This document shows, one piece after another, positions 25,244-34,502 of a DNA stretch of 64,000 nt. Position 1 is the stretch's first letter, and each line of letters opens with the position of its first letter. Under the pieces are notes generated by a model. The model ran no database searches. It was not told the DNA's origin and saw only the letters and a list, made by a program, of their open reading frames with translations. The stretch is from Evansella clarkii (lineage in GTDB: Bacteria; Bacillota; Bacilli; Bacillales; Salisediminibacteriaceae). The stretch spans positions 4,964,764 to 5,028,763 of the forward strand of contig NZ_KV917376.1 of assembly GCF_002019695.1 (NCBI RefSeq), given 5' to 3'. Position numbers and translations under genes: made by a program.

Positions 25244-26284
25244 TTGAGAAACACAATACTTAAATCTATGAAAGTATGTGGAGTTACAGCTGTGGCATTC
25301 GGTGCCCTCGTATTAAACAGCGGACAGGCATCTGCTGCCGAAGAAAATGAGCTTGGCAACAAACTTCTCTACCAGGGAAAAGCTCATGAGCATGTAGTTG
25401 AATTAAAAGAACTACTCGCAGAACAGGATTTACTAGATGGAGAAGAATTCAGCAATGAATACGATAAACAAACTAAGGAAGCTGTAAGAAGCTTTCAGGA
25501 GGAGTACGGCTTAATCGTTGATGGCCTTGCCGGAGAACAGACACTTGGAGCTCTTTTCTCCCCTGAAAAAGGTGATGAAGGCTTACTGGTATTAAATCTT
25601 CAGGAAGATTTGGCCGACCTTGGATATTATAAAGCAAAGCTTGACGGTATTTTTGGGCCTATCACAGAAAGTGCAGTGTCAGACTTCCAGGGAGACTATG
25701 GCGTTGAAGGTGATGAAGCTGGCGTTGCTGGTCCAAACACTTACGGTGCCCTCCATGAAGCTGTGAGAGCATTGAGAACTGCTTCAGCAAGTTCAGATAA
25801 CAGTTCATCTGAGCAGTCCAGCAGCTCTTCAAGTGAACAGTCCGGAAATTCAGATTCCAGCCAGTCTGAGAGTACAGACCAGTCTTCAGAGAGTTCTTCT
25901 GAAGGACAAGCACAGACATCCGAAAAATCAGAAGAAACATCATCCGCCAGTGAAAGTAACTCTTCCGATAACTCAAATGAGCCTTCCGGAAACGTTATGA
26001 CAATGGAAGCAACAGCATACACTGCAGGCTGTGAAGGCTGCACCGGGATCACTTACACTGGACAGGATTTAAACAACAATCCGAATAAAAAGGTTATAGC
26101 AGTTGATCCTAACGTAATTCCTCTTGGTTCAATTGTAGAAGTGGAAGGTTATGGGCGTGCGGTTGCAGGTGATATCGGCGGAGCTATTAAAGGAAACCGC
26201 ATCGATCTTCACATGGCTACAAAAGACGAAGCAATTCAGTTTGGCCGAAGAGATGTTCAAGTAACTATTATCGAAACACCATAA
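25244..26284 (+). CDS. Secreted cell-wall protein with two peptidoglycan-binding domains and a 3D domain (YocH-like)
   Basis: A 346-residue exported protein. A signal peptide runs to about residue 31 (ASAAEE). Two PG_binding_1 repeats follow (about 44-105, TKEAVRSFQEEYGLIVDGLAG, and 113-172, TESAVSDFQGDYG), then a Ser/Glu-rich linker of about 75 residues and a C-terminal 3D domain (about 252-346) with its conserved aspartates in VDPNVIPLGS, AGDIGGAI and RIDLH. The 3D domain is the lytic transglycosylase-type fold of YocH, YuiC and resuscitation-type enzymes. Start is TTG behind AAGGAGG. A WalR-like box upstream suits a role in wall turnover. Confidence 0.88.
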   Translation: MRNTILKSMKVCGVTAVAFGALVLNSGQASAAEENELGNKLLYQGKAHEHVVELKELLAEQDLLDGEEFSNEYDKQTKEAVRSFQEEYGLIVDGLAGEQTLGALFSPEKGDEGLLVLNLQEDLADLGYYKAKLDGIFGPITESAVSDFQGDYGVEGDEAGVAGPNTYGALHEAVRALRTASASSDNSSSEQSSSSSSEQSGNSDSSQSESTDQSSESSSEGQAQTSEKSEETSSASESNSSDNSNEPSGNVMTMEATAYTAGCEGCTGITYTGQDLNNNPNKKVIAVDPNVIPLGSIVEVEGYGRAVAGDIGGAIKGNRIDLHMATKDEAIQFGRRDVQVTIIETP

Positions 26285-26309
26285 ACGTTAAAATAAGTCA
26301 ATTTGAAAG

Positions 26310-26335
26310 AGCCGCCTGATGCAGGCGGCTCTTTT
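26310..26335 (+). terminator. Terminator after the YocH-like gene
   Basis: AGCCGCCTG / CAGGCGGCT with a 3-nt loop followed by CTTTTT, between convergent genes. Confidence 0.85.
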
Positions 26336-26344
26336 TCTTCCTTC

Positions 26345-27262
26345 TTAGCCTCTGTTTTTTTCATAGACTTTCAGATGCTGATATACAAGCCGGAGCAGAG
26401 GTGTTTCCACTCCGTGTCTTTCGGCGAGAAGAAGAAGATAGCCCTGCAAATGATCCGCTTCAATGGCTGAGTTTCTTTCAATATCTCTCAGCATAGACGA
26501 TTTCATACCAGGATCCTGATTATCGATGATCTGCATTTGCTTTTCAACGATCCCTTCAGCTAGAGGCGCTCCAGCCTCCTCCATTGTAAGCCTGATTTCT
26601 TCAAACAGCTGTTGTATGTATGTTCTTCCTTCAAGGGTGTCCCTGACGGGTCCTATGGAAGATCTCATCAGCGAGGTAATGCCGGACAAGGTCGTTATAA
26701 ATAAATATTTATGCCACATTTCCTGCTGTATGTTGCTGCTGAGCCGGAAGTTTGTCTTCGTTCCCGAAAATGCTTCAGAAAGATTTCTCATCCGGTCTGA
26801 CACTTCACCATCCCACTCTCCGAAAACTGCATCATGAATATCGCTTGTCTGTATTACGTCCCCTGATTCATCCAGCGTTGCTTCCACGAAACAAAGACCT
26901 CCAATCACTTGTTCCGGAGAATAATAGGCTCGGATATCTTCCAAATGTTCTATACCATTTAATAAAGGCAATATGACTGTATAATCTCTCACAAAAGGCT
27001 CAATTGCTCTGAGGCCGCCCTCCAAGTGGTATGCCTTTGCAGCAAGGATAACAACATCGAAAGGTTCGTCTGGAGAATCAGCAGTAATTAATTGGGGTCT
27101 GAAAGAAAAATCACCATGCCTGCTCTTAATTGTCAAACCATGTTCCTCAATTTGCTGCTTTCTTTTTTCTCTGACGAGGAAGGTTACATCTTCGCCTTTC
27201 TCAACAAGGCGGCCTCCAAAATACCCCCCTACAGCGCCTGCACCAAGAACTAATATTTTCAT
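26345..27262 (-). CDS. Ketopantoate reductase family protein (2-dehydropantoate 2-reductase)
   Basis: A 305-residue NADPH-dependent reductase of the PanE/ApbA family, which makes pantoate for coenzyme A. The Rossmann motif GAGAVGGYFGGRL starts at residue 7, and the catalytic-lysine region is AAKAYHLEGG; a second conserved Lys lies in MWHKYLFIT. Length is normal. I start at the ATG at 27262 because AGGAG lies 8 nt upstream; a longer frame adds seven residues without support. panB, panC and panD are not adjacent, and many genomes hold several paralogues, so the pantothenate role is likely but not certain. Confidence 0.85.
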   Translation of the reverse strand: MKILVLGAGAVGGYFGGRLVEKGEDVTFLVREKRKQQIEEHGLTIKSRHGDFSFRPQLITADSPDEPFDVVILAAKAYHLEGGLRAIEPFVRDYTVILPLLNGIEHLEDIRAYYSPEQVIGGLCFVEATLDESGDVIQTSDIHDAVFGEWDGEVSDRMRNLSEAFSGTKTNFRLSSNIQQEMWHKYLFITTLSGITSLMRSSIGPVRDTLEGRTYIQQLFEEIRLTMEEAGAPLAEGIVEKQMQIIDNQDPGMKSSMLRDIERNSAIEADHLQGYLLLLAERHGVETPLLRLVYQHLKVYEKNRG

Positions 27263-27366
27263 AAGTACTTCTCCTCTCATCATTACTTAAATTCTTTTTC
27301 GACAGATATGAGTTATTTCCTTCTTATAGTAAAATACCATCCTTTTTTTTATGAATTTCCGCAAAA

Positions 27367-27398
27367 AAACAGCCCCTACATCTAAGTAAGGGCTGTTT
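27367..27398 (-). terminator. Terminator of the peptide-binding lipoprotein gene
   Basis: AAACAGCCC / GGGCTGTTT stem; on the leftward strand the arm runs into a string of seven T. It lies 12 nt past the stop codon. Confidence 0.8.
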
Positions 27399-27409
27399 CA
27401 GAAATAAAA

Positions 27410-29098
27410 TTAGTTGATTGTTACATCACGAAGCTGAAGAAGTCCGTTTGGATGCTTCCAGAGACCTTGTACTTCGTCTCTTACACCAACATTATATTCC
27501 GGGTGGTAAAGATAAAGCATAGGAGCATCTTCAACTAAGATTTCCATTGCCTGCTCGTAGAGATCCTCACGAGTTGCCTCGTCAGCCTCTTCACGGGCCT
27601 GGTCAAGGATTTCGTCCAGTTCATCGTTTGCTAAGAATGAACGGTTACCTGGATCACCGTGCTGAGAAGAGTGGAACAGAGAATACATACCATAGTCAGC
27701 ATCACCTGTTACAGTAACCCAGCCAAGAATGAACATGTCGTGGTCGCCAGCAGCTGTGCTGTCAAGATACGCGCCCCACTCAAGTACTTCAATGCTTACG
27801 TCCACACCGATTACAGAAAGATATGCCTGGATAAGCTCCGCAATCTGCTCACGCTCACGGTTGTCGTTTGTCCAGATTGTAGTTTCAAATCCATCCTCGT
27901 ATCCTGCTTCAGCAAGTAATTCCTGCGCTCTTTCAGGATCGTATGGAAGAGGGTCTACATCATCACTGAATCCGAATACCTGCTCACCAATCGGTCCAAC
28001 CGCTGGTGTACCAGTACCTTCAAGCACGGCTTCAATGATTTCGTCTTTATTAATTGCCATTGAGATAGCCTGGCGTACCTGTGGATCGTCAAATGGTTCT
28101 TTTTCTGTGTTAAAACCAACGTATGATAAGCTTAAAGTATCAGTATGATACATGCTTACACCGTCTTCACCTTCTACCATAGAAATATCACTTGGGCTTA
28201 CTGGGTCAACGATATGCGCTTCACCAGTAAGAAGCTGACCTACTCGGGACTGATCCTCAGGAGATACGATAAATCTTACAGTATCAACCTTAGCTTCTTC
28301 TCCCCAGTAATTTTCGTTTTTATTAAGTACAATTTCATCGCCAGTAGACCAGGATTCAAATTCAAAATATCCTGTACCGATTGGATTTTCATTAATATAA
28401 TCACCTGGTGATCCGCCATTTTCCATTTCTTCGTAATCAGCTTCAATCGCATCACCACTGATAATACCACCACCGGAGTGAGCTAAGTGTGAAGGAAACG
28501 GAGCAAATGGATATTCAAGCTGGAATTGAACAGTGTGGTCGTCAACTACGATAACTTCCTCAATCATATTGAAAAGGAAACTTCTTGGGGAAGCTACATC
28601 TGGATCAAGCACCCGGTCAAAGTTTGCTTTAACCACATCTGCAGTTAACTCAGAACCATCATGGAATGTTACATCATCACGAAGGTGGAATTCCCATAGA
28701 TCATCTTCGACAAGATCCCACTCCGTTGCAAGAAGCGGCTCAAGTTCCATATCTTCTGTCTGGTTAATTAATGTTTCATAGATATTAACCTGAACATCAC
28801 TGGAAGGAACATCGTTTGAACCGTGCGGATCCAGCGCCTGCGCGTCTGAAGTACGTGCTATGATTAGCTCGCCGCCTTCTGCACCTTCTCCTGCTGTGTT
28901 AGCGTCGTTGTCGTTGTTGTCCTCATCGTTGCCGTCAGCATCATTGCCAACATTCTCTTCATTGTTGTTCCCGTTATTAGCAGGATCTGCGTTTCCGTCA
29001 TTGCCATTGTCGTTGCCCGGCTCAGTTGCACAAGCAGCCAAACCAACTACCATCGCAGCAGACAGCGCCGCAGTTTTCAAAGTCTTGCTTCGAAACAT
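27410..29098 (-). CDS. Peptide ABC transporter substrate-binding lipoprotein (SBP_bac_5)
   Basis: A 562-residue solute-binding lipoprotein of the OppA/DppA/AppA class. The lipobox is GLAAC with Cys23. It is followed by about 55 residues built almost only from Asn, Asp, Gly and Glu, a long acidic tether to the membrane. The fold starts near residue 78 (GELIIARTSDAQALDPHGSND) with the family hallmark EWDLVEDDLWEFHLRDDVTFHDGSELTADVVKANF at about 130-165. Leftward promoter is not clear; AAGGGGGA precedes the ATG. The other transporter genes are divergent on the right, so the system is split around one control region. The extreme acidity suits a saline or alkaline habitat (inference). Confidence 0.92.
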   Translation of the reverse strand: MFRSKTLKTAALSAAMVVGLAACATEPGNDNGNDGNADPANNGNNNEENVGNDADGNDEDNNDNDANTAGEGAEGGELIIARTSDAQALDPHGSNDVPSSDVQVNIYETLINQTEDMELEPLLATEWDLVEDDLWEFHLRDDVTFHDGSELTADVVKANFDRVLDPDVASPRSFLFNMIEEVIVVDDHTVQFQLEYPFAPFPSHLAHSGGGIISGDAIEADYEEMENGGSPGDYINENPIGTGYFEFESWSTGDEIVLNKNENYWGEEAKVDTVRFIVSPEDQSRVGQLLTGEAHIVDPVSPSDISMVEGEDGVSMYHTDTLSLSYVGFNTEKEPFDDPQVRQAISMAINKDEIIEAVLEGTGTPAVGPIGEQVFGFSDDVDPLPYDPERAQELLAEAGYEDGFETTIWTNDNREREQIAELIQAYLSVIGVDVSIEVLEWGAYLDSTAAGDHDMFILGWVTVTGDADYGMYSLFHSSQHGDPGNRSFLANDELDEILDQAREEADEATREDLYEQAMEILVEDAPMLYLYHPEYNVGVRDEVQGLWKHPNGLLQLRDVTIN

Positions 29099-29333
29099 GT
29101 GTTTATCCCCCTTAAGTAAATTAATGATTAGAAAACCATAATATTAAACTACACTATTAAAAATAAAATTACAAGATTAAACAATTTAAAACTTTTAAGT
29201 TTTCGAACTTTATAGTTTTTTAAGTTCATTAATATACAAATATAATTTTAATTATAAACCAAAATAACCGCGTCCTCTCTGCTGTCAAAACAAATTGCCA
29301 ATATTATATATAGGACAATTTTCTCCAAAACAC

Positions 29334-29361
29334 TTGTCAAATTGCTCGCAAATGATATAAT
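29334..29361 (+). promoter_or_regulatory. Sigma-A promoter of the peptide transporter operon
   Basis: TTGTCA (29334-29339), a 16-nt spacer and a perfect TATAAT (29356-29361). It would give a leader of about 150 nt before the permease gene. Confidence 0.75.
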
Positions 29362-29425
29362 TCAACCTTGATAACTTTAATTTTTCTGCAGTTAAATCTA
29401 CCATTTTCAAATTTTTTATATTGGG

Positions 29426-29440
29426 ATTTTTCTGAAGATT
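29426..29440 (+). promoter_or_regulatory. Candidate CodY box in the transporter leader
   Basis: ATTTTTCTGAAGATT matches AATTTTCWGAAAATT at 13 of 15 positions and lies about 60 nt into the transcript, where CodY can block elongation. CodY controls dpp and opp genes in B. subtilis. Confidence 0.5.
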
Positions 29441-29517
29441 TACATTAGAGTTAATACAGCAAAAGGGTTATCTAAAACTAAATAATTAAAATTATAAAGG
29501 AAAGAGAGGATGTTATT

Positions 29518-30408
29518 ATGGCAGAAACTGTAACTTCGCCAAACAAGGAAGTAAAACCGCCTAACCCCCAAATAGAAAATTTGAAGATAGTATGGAAGAA
29601 ACTAAAGAAAAACAAGATTGCTATGGCGGGTGGATTTCTTATTTTGTTTTTTATTCTTGCCTCATGGATTGGTCCGCTGCTGACGACAATGGATCCAAGC
29701 CAGCCTAACATACCAGACCGGCTTCAAGGTCCTTCTGCCGAATACTGGTTTGGAACAGACCATCAGGGAAGAGATATCTTCACTAGGATTGTTCACGGGA
29801 TGTCAATTACGCTTTATATCGGATTTGTATCCGTAGCCCTTGGTTGTGTCGCTGGTGTGTTTCTTGGACTGATTTCAGGTTATTACGGTGGACGTACTGA
29901 CACAGTTATCATGCGTATTATGGATGTTCTTCTTGCGTTCCCTGGAATTCTGCTTGCTCTTGCAATCGTAAGTGTACTGGGAGGAAGCTTAAACAATGTA
30001 ATTATCGCGGTAGGTATTTTCTCTATTCCGGTATTCGCGAGGATTGTGCGCGGTTCGGCACTTGCGGTAAGAAAACTGGAGTATATCGATGCTGTCAGAG
30101 CTTTGGGAGCTTCAGATACGAGAATTATTTTTAAACATGTACTGCCAAATATTATGTCACCGATCATTGTTCAGGCTACTTTACGGATTGCAACAGCAGT
30201 CCTTACAGCCAGCGGCCTTTCCTTCCTCGGGCTTGGAGCACAGCCTCCTACACCTGAATGGGGAGCAATGCTGAGTGCAGGAAGAAACTATATGTGGGAG
30301 CATCCTCATATCGCCCTGTTCCCTGGCCTTGCAATTGTGGCAGTAGTTCTTGCCTTTAACTTATTTGGCGACGGACTACGTGATGCACTTGATCCTAAAA
30401 TGAAATAA
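29518..30408 (+). CDS. Peptide ABC transporter permease (DppC/OppC type)
   Basis: A 296-residue inner-membrane permease. The N-terminal cytoplasmic segment ends in WKKLKKNKIAMAGGF, followed by the first membrane helix and the OppC-type region GTDHQGRDIFTRIVHGMSITL. The EAA coupling loop is VRALGASDTRIIFKHVLPNIMSPI. Six membrane helices can be counted. AGAGAGGA precedes the ATG. It comes before the DppB-type gene, the reverse of the usual B-C order in dpp/opp operons; the lipoprotein gene is divergent upstream. Confidence 0.92.
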   Translation: MAETVTSPNKEVKPPNPQIENLKIVWKKLKKNKIAMAGGFLILFFILASWIGPLLTTMDPSQPNIPDRLQGPSAEYWFGTDHQGRDIFTRIVHGMSITLYIGFVSVALGCVAGVFLGLISGYYGGRTDTVIMRIMDVLLAFPGILLALAIVSVLGGSLNNVIIAVGIFSIPVFARIVRGSALAVRKLEYIDAVRALGASDTRIIFKHVLPNIMSPIIVQATLRIATAVLTASGLSFLGLGAQPPTPEWGAMLSAGRNYMWEHPHIALFPGLAIVAVVLAFNLFGDGLRDALDPKMK

Positions 30409-30426
30409 AAAGAGAGGTGAAGCCCG

Positions 30427-31347
30427 TTGTTAACCTATACTATCAGACGAATATTTCAAACAATACCGGTATTAATCGGTGTTACTATATTAGTATTCTC
30501 GCTTATGCATTTAATTCCCGGCGACCCTGCCCAGATAATTGCTGGTGAACAAGCAAACCAAGAACAAGTAGAGCAAATGAGAGAAAGACTCGGCTTAAAC
30601 GAGCCTCTTCCGGTGCAATACTGGAACTTCGTAAGCGGAGCTGTGCAGGGTGACCTTGGGAATTCTATCCGAAGCGGCCGGGCGGTAAGCTCGGAAATAG
30701 GCGCCCGTTTCTGGGTGACTGTGGAACTTGCCTTATATAGTACGATACTGAGTATATTCATTGGTTTGATTGCAGGAATTATCTCAGCTACTAAAAGAGG
30801 CACAGTAACTGACTCACTAATCATGATTGTTGCTTTGTTCGGTTTATCCATGCCTAACTTCTGGCTTGGACTTATGCTTATCCAGTATTTCTCATTAGGA
30901 TTTGGATGGTTCCCTGTATCAGGCTGGGGGTCACCGCAGCAGCTTGTGCTTCCGGTTATTACATTAGGTACTGCCGGTGCGGCAATTATTGCACGAATGA
31001 CAAGATCAAGCATGCTGGAAGTCATTCATGCTGATTACATCAGAACGGCAAGAGCAAAAGGTGTTAAAGAACGCTACGTTATATATAAACATGCACTCAG
31101 AAACGCGCTGATTCCAGTTGTAACTGTAGTTGGTTTACAATTCGGCGCCTTGCTTGGAGGAGCAGTATTAACAGAGACAGTATTTGCAATCAATGGTTTA
31201 GGACGATTCGTAGTTGACGCTATCCGGATGAGAGACTTCCCTATTGTACAGGGTTCAGTACTTGTACTTGCCCTGATGTTCGTTGTTGTAAACTTCTTAG
31301 TTGATATTTCATACCGATTCCTCAACAAGCGAATTGAACTAGATTAA
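30427..31347 (+). CDS. Peptide ABC transporter permease (DppB/OppB type)
   Basis: A 306-residue permease with the typical first helix IRRIFQTIPVLIGVTILVFSLMHLIPGDPA, the LGLNEPLPVQYW segment and the EAA loop IRTARAKGVKERYVIYKHALRNALIPV. Six membrane helices. It starts with TTG behind AGAGGTGA, 18 nt after the preceding permease gene. Together the two permeases form the channel of the peptide or nickel/peptide transporter. Confidence 0.92.
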   Translation: MLTYTIRRIFQTIPVLIGVTILVFSLMHLIPGDPAQIIAGEQANQEQVEQMRERLGLNEPLPVQYWNFVSGAVQGDLGNSIRSGRAVSSEIGARFWVTVELALYSTILSIFIGLIAGIISATKRGTVTDSLIMIVALFGLSMPNFWLGLMLIQYFSLGFGWFPVSGWGSPQQLVLPVITLGTAGAAIIARMTRSSMLEVIHADYIRTARAKGVKERYVIYKHALRNALIPVVTVVGLQFGALLGGAVLTETVFAINGLGRFVVDAIRMRDFPIVQGSVLVLALMFVVVNFLVDISYRFLNKRIELD

Positions 31348-31382
31348 TTTAAAGGCTAATTAAGAAAGGTGGGAGGAATATC

Positions 31383-32426
31383 GTGGAATCCCCGAAAACA
31401 ATCATAAAAGTTGATAACTTACAAACTTCGTTTTATACAGATAAGGGAGAAGTAAAAGCGGTAGATGGAGTGAGCTTTGAAATCCCAAGCGGAAAAACAC
31501 TGGGTATTGTTGGTGAGTCTGGTTCAGGAAAAAGTATCACCTCCCTTTCCGTTATGAGGCTTATCCAGGACCCTGGTAAAATCAAAGGAGGTCAAATCCT
31601 CTTTAACGGAGAAAATCTTTTAGATAAAAGCGAAGCACAAATGCGCCGTATCCGCGGAAATCAGATCTCAATGATTTTCCAGGAGCCGATGACATCTCTG
31701 AACCCTGTTTTCACAGTTGGAGATCAAATTGCTGAAGCTTACATGATTCACGAAGGAAAGTCCAAGAAGGAAGCACTGCGAAAAGCCCTTGATATGCTTA
31801 AGCTCGTAGGTATTCCTTCTCCGGAACAGCGTTTAAAACAGTATCCTCATGAATTATCCGGGGGTATGCGTCAGCGTGTAATGATCGCCATCGCACTTGC
31901 ATGTAACCCGGAACTGCTTATTGCTGACGAGCCGACTACAGCTCTGGACGTTACAATTCAGGCCCAGATTCTTCGTCTGATTAATAACCTGCAGGAAGAA
32001 CTCGGAATGTCTGTAATGCTCATCACCCACGACCTGGGTGTTGTAGCAGAGACATGCGACTATGTAGCAGTTATGTATGCCGGAAAAGTGGTTGAGTACG
32101 CTGATGTAGAGACGCTTTTTGAGAGTCCAAAACATCCTTATACTGTAGGGCTCCTTAAATCACTTCCTCGTCATGATATCGACCAGGAAGGTGAGCTGGA
32201 AGTTATTAAAGGTATGGTTCCTACCCCAGATAATCTTCCAAAAGGATGCCGGTTTGCTCCTCGCTGTCCTTTCGCAAGCGACATTTGTGCAGACCGCCTG
32301 CCGGAATTAGATGAATTAGAAGATAACAGCCAGGTCCGCTGCTGGATCTACACAGATGAGTGGGATGGCAAATCGGGGGTGAGTGTAAAAGATGACTACG
32401 GAACTTTTGCAAGTAAAGAATCTTAA
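31383..32426 (+). CDS. Peptide ABC transporter ATP-binding protein (DppD/OppD type)
   Basis: A 347-residue ABC ATPase: Walker A GESGSGKS at 44-51, Q-loop MIFQEPM, signature LSGGMRQRV, Walker [13 protein letters not shown] and the switch His in ITHD. The C-terminal oligopeptide extension with a cysteine cluster ([15 protein letters not shown]) is the OPP-type Fe-S/zinc-like tail. Starts with GTG behind GGTGGGAGG. The 3' end overlaps the next gene by 35 nt. Confidence 0.94.
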   Translation: MESPKTIIKVDNLQTSFYTDKGEVKAVDGVSFEIPSGKTLGIVGESGSGKSITSLSVMRLIQDPGKIKGGQILFNGENLLDKSEAQMRRIRGNQISMIFQEPMTSLNPVFTVGDQIAEAYMIHEGKSKKEALRKALDMLKLVGIPSPEQRLKQYPHELSGGMRQRVMIAIALACNPELLIADEPTTALDVTIQAQILRLINNLQEELGMSVMLITHDLGVVAETCDYVAVMYAGKVVEYADVETLFESPKHPYTVGLLKSLPRHDIDQEGELEVIKGMVPTPDNLPKGCRFAPRCPFASDICADRLPELDELEDNSQVRCWIYTDEWDGKSGVSVKDDYGTFASKES

Positions 32427-33402
32427 GCAATACTTTCCTATTAAAGGTGGATTGCTTGGCAGAAAAATAAATGATGTAAAAGCAGTGGACGATATCAGCT
32501 TCTCTATTAAGGCTGGAGAAACTTTAAGTATCGTAGGTGAATCCGGCTGTGGGAAGTCAACGACTGGCCGTGCTATTCTTCGTCTTGACGAACCTACTGC
32601 AGGTGAAATTCATTTCCAGGGCGATGATTTACTAAGCCTTAACAAAAAGGAAATGCGTAAGAAACGGAAAGATCTTCAGATTATATTTCAGGATCCATAC
32701 GCTTCCATTAACCCTAGACAAACTGTGCGTCAAGTATTAAACGAAGCTATGGAAATTCAAAACGTTCTGCCGAAAGAGCAGCGTTATGACAGGATGATTG
32801 AGCTGCTGGAAACTGTAGGTCTCGGTCCTGATAAACTGGACAGATTCCCTCACGAATTCAGTGGCGGACAAAGACAGCGTATCGGTATCGCCCGTGCTCT
32901 TGCTGTAGATCCTAAACTGATCATCTGTGATGAGTCTGTATCAGCGCTGGATGTGTCCATTCAGGCCCAGGTACTGAATCTGTTAAAGAAACTTCAGCGG
33001 GAGTTTGACCTGACATACCTGTTTATCTCCCACGACCTTGGTGTTGTACGTCACATCTCTGACAGAGTTGTCGTTATGTATTTAGGCAAAATTGTGGAGA
33101 TCGGCGATAAAAAGTCCTTGTTTGATAATCCGAAGCACCCGTATACAAAGACATTATTATCAGCCATCCCTGTACCCGACCCTAAACGTAAAAAAGACCA
33201 GATTATCCTTAAAGGAGATGTTCCGTCACCAATTGACCCTCCTACAGGATGCCGGTTCCACACACGTTGTCCGTTCGCTACCGAAAGATGTGTAACCGAA
33301 GTACCGGAGCTGAGAAACACCACTGGTATGAAAAATGGCCATGAATCCGCCTGCCATTATATCGAAGAAATTGAATCCGGCGAGATGAAGCCGAAATATT
33401 AA
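32392..33402 (+). CDS. Peptide ABC transporter ATP-binding protein (DppF/OppF type)
   Basis: A 336-residue ABC ATPase: Walker [10 protein letters not shown] at 49-57, Q-loop [13 protein letters not shown], signature FSGGQRQRI, Walker [13 protein letters not shown] and ISHD. The C-terminal cysteine tail [15 protein letters not shown] matches the OppF type. It starts inside the end of the previous ATPase gene with GGGGTGAG upstream, so the two ATPases are probably translated in a coupled way. It is the last gene of the operon. Confidence 0.94.
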   Translation: MTTELLQVKNLKQYFPIKGGLLGRKINDVKAVDDISFSIKAGETLSIVGESGCGKSTTGRAILRLDEPTAGEIHFQGDDLLSLNKKEMRKKRKDLQIIFQDPYASINPRQTVRQVLNEAMEIQNVLPKEQRYDRMIELLETVGLGPDKLDRFPHEFSGGQRQRIGIARALAVDPKLIICDESVSALDVSIQAQVLNLLKKLQREFDLTYLFISHDLGVVRHISDRVVVMYLGKIVEIGDKKSLFDNPKHPYTKTLLSAIPVPDPKRKKDQIILKGDVPSPIDPPTGCRFHTRCPFATERCVTEVPELRNTTGMKNGHESACHYIEEIESGEMKPKY

Positions 33403-33410
33403 TCGAAACT

Positions 33411-33467
33411 AAGAGGCTGTCCCAAATGGTTGTTTAATAACAATCTTAAATGGACAGCCTCTTTAAT
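33411..33467 (+). terminator. Terminator of the peptide transporter operon
   Basis: A 12-bp perfect stem, AAGAGGCTGTCC / GGACAGCCTCTT, separated by 29 nt that can form their own small hairpin, directly after the operon and before convergent yunB. Confidence 0.8.
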
Positions 33468-34222
33468 TACTTTTCCATTAGAACTGCCGGGACAGGTGAA
33501 TTTTCTCTTCCACCATCTCCTCCCCCATAAAAAAACGGAACTTCGCCAGGAACTAATACCATGCCTACTGGAATCGTGGTTCTCACCTTCTCCATCTCCG
33601 TTGCGAAAGGAATAATAACTTCGACTTGTACTTCAAGATCCAGTGATACGTTAACCCATGTGTTATTAATACCTACATTTTTCACAGTTTCATTTAAATC
33701 AACATCTACGTCGCCTATTGCAGTAAATTTCACAGGAATTTCCGGGCCAAGATGTGCCAAAAAAGCATTTTTTGTTGCGGCGCCTAATGGAATATGGTGA
33801 ATAATTCCTTCACCTCTTAAATTATAATCCTGATAACGTTCTTTCAGAGGATCTATTTTATCCAGTTTTCCTTGTTCCATTAATTTTAAGTAATGTTGAG
33901 CGCTTGCTACGGAATTTACTACCACATCATTATAGACGTTTGCGTCAAAGCCGACCGAAAGAACATTCCCTTCCTCATCAGTCTGGTATGCAATCAATTC
34001 ATTCATATCAATCTCTTTTATCGTTTGATTCAAAGCATAATTTATTGTGGAAGTAGCGATTTTTTGTGTCTCCAGATTTGCGATATCCATTATAATTGGG
34101 CGGATTCCTGCTTCAGTGATGACTAAACCAATAGTTGTCAATAAGGAAAAGATTATTATAGATAATATAAGAGAAAACCCTCTTCTTCGCCTATGAAAAA
34201 TCTTTTTTCTTCGAAATTTCAA
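33467..34222 (-). CDS. yunB: Sporulation protein YunB
   Basis: A 251-residue membrane-anchored protein of the YunB family, made in the mother cell under sigma-E in B. subtilis and needed for normal sporulation. A very basic start (FRRKKIFHRRRRGF) is followed by one membrane helix (about 17-40), then ATSTINYALNQTI and the GEGIIHHIPLGAATKNAFLAHLGPEIPVKF region typical of the family and of SpoIIR/YunB-like secreted domains. Start is TTG behind AAAGGGGGG. I see no convincing sigma-E promoter. It is convergent with the peptide transporter operon. Confidence 0.9.
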   Translation of the reverse strand: MKFRRKKIFHRRRRGFSLILSIIIFSLLTTIGLVITEAGIRPIIMDIANLETQKIATSTINYALNQTIKEIDMNELIAYQTDEEGNVLSVGFDANVYNDVVVNSVASAQHYLKLMEQGKLDKIDPLKERYQDYNLRGEGIIHHIPLGAATKNAFLAHLGPEIPVKFTAIGDVDVDLNETVKNVGINNTWVNVSLDLEVQVEVIIPFATEMEKVRTTIPVGMVLVPGEVPFFYGGGDGGRENSPVPAVLMEK

Positions 34223-34281
34223 AGACGTCCCCCCTTTTTTTAACTATATACAAATCAGTTCTGAGAAATAACTAAAAAAGA

Positions 34282-34314
34282 AAAACGAGAAGGATATATT
34301 TTCCTTCTCGTTTT
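34282..34314 (-). terminator. Terminator after the small membrane ORF
   Basis: Perfect 13-bp stem AAAACGAGAAGGA / TCCTTCTCGTTTT, 5 nt past the stop of the ORF at 34320, on the leftward strand. Confidence 0.75.
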
Positions 34315-34319
34315 GTTTA

Positions 34320-34448
34320 TTAATTAAACGCCTGAATGCCGAATACAAAATGCAAAACTGAAAATACAATTATCATCATAAGTAAACCAAAGGCTAAGCC
34401 CCGCAGAGCTTCCGAGACATTTTCATCATACCTCATTTTCCTTTTCAT
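34320..34448 (-). CDS. Small membrane protein, 42 residues
   Basis: The frame starts ATG AAA AGG AAA ATG AGG and codes for a charged N terminus (KRKMRYDENVSEALRG) followed by one membrane helix of about 22 residues (LAFGLLMMIIVFSVLHFVFG). A strong terminator right after the stop supports a real transcript. The ribosome binding site is poor: AAAGG touches the first ATG and GGGAG is 12 nt away. I do not recognise the family. Confidence 0.5.
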   Translation of the reverse strand: MKRKMRYDENVSEALRGLAFGLLMMIIVFSVLHFVFGIQAFN

Positions 34449-34502
34449 CCTTTGTCATTACTCCCTTGTAATTAGATTTTTCGGTAATTGAGAAGGGAGT
34501 AC

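Noticed and set aside
25800..25980. Serine-rich repetitive DNA in the wall-protein gene as a tandem repeat or CRISPR-like array
   Set aside because: It is in-frame low-complexity linker coding without regular repeat units; no CRISPR repeats or cas genes are present in the window.
27298..27304. TGTCGAA (leftward) as a Spo0A box before the ketopantoate reductase gene
   Set aside because: A 7-mer is expected several times by chance in 64 kb, and nothing else supports Spo0A control.
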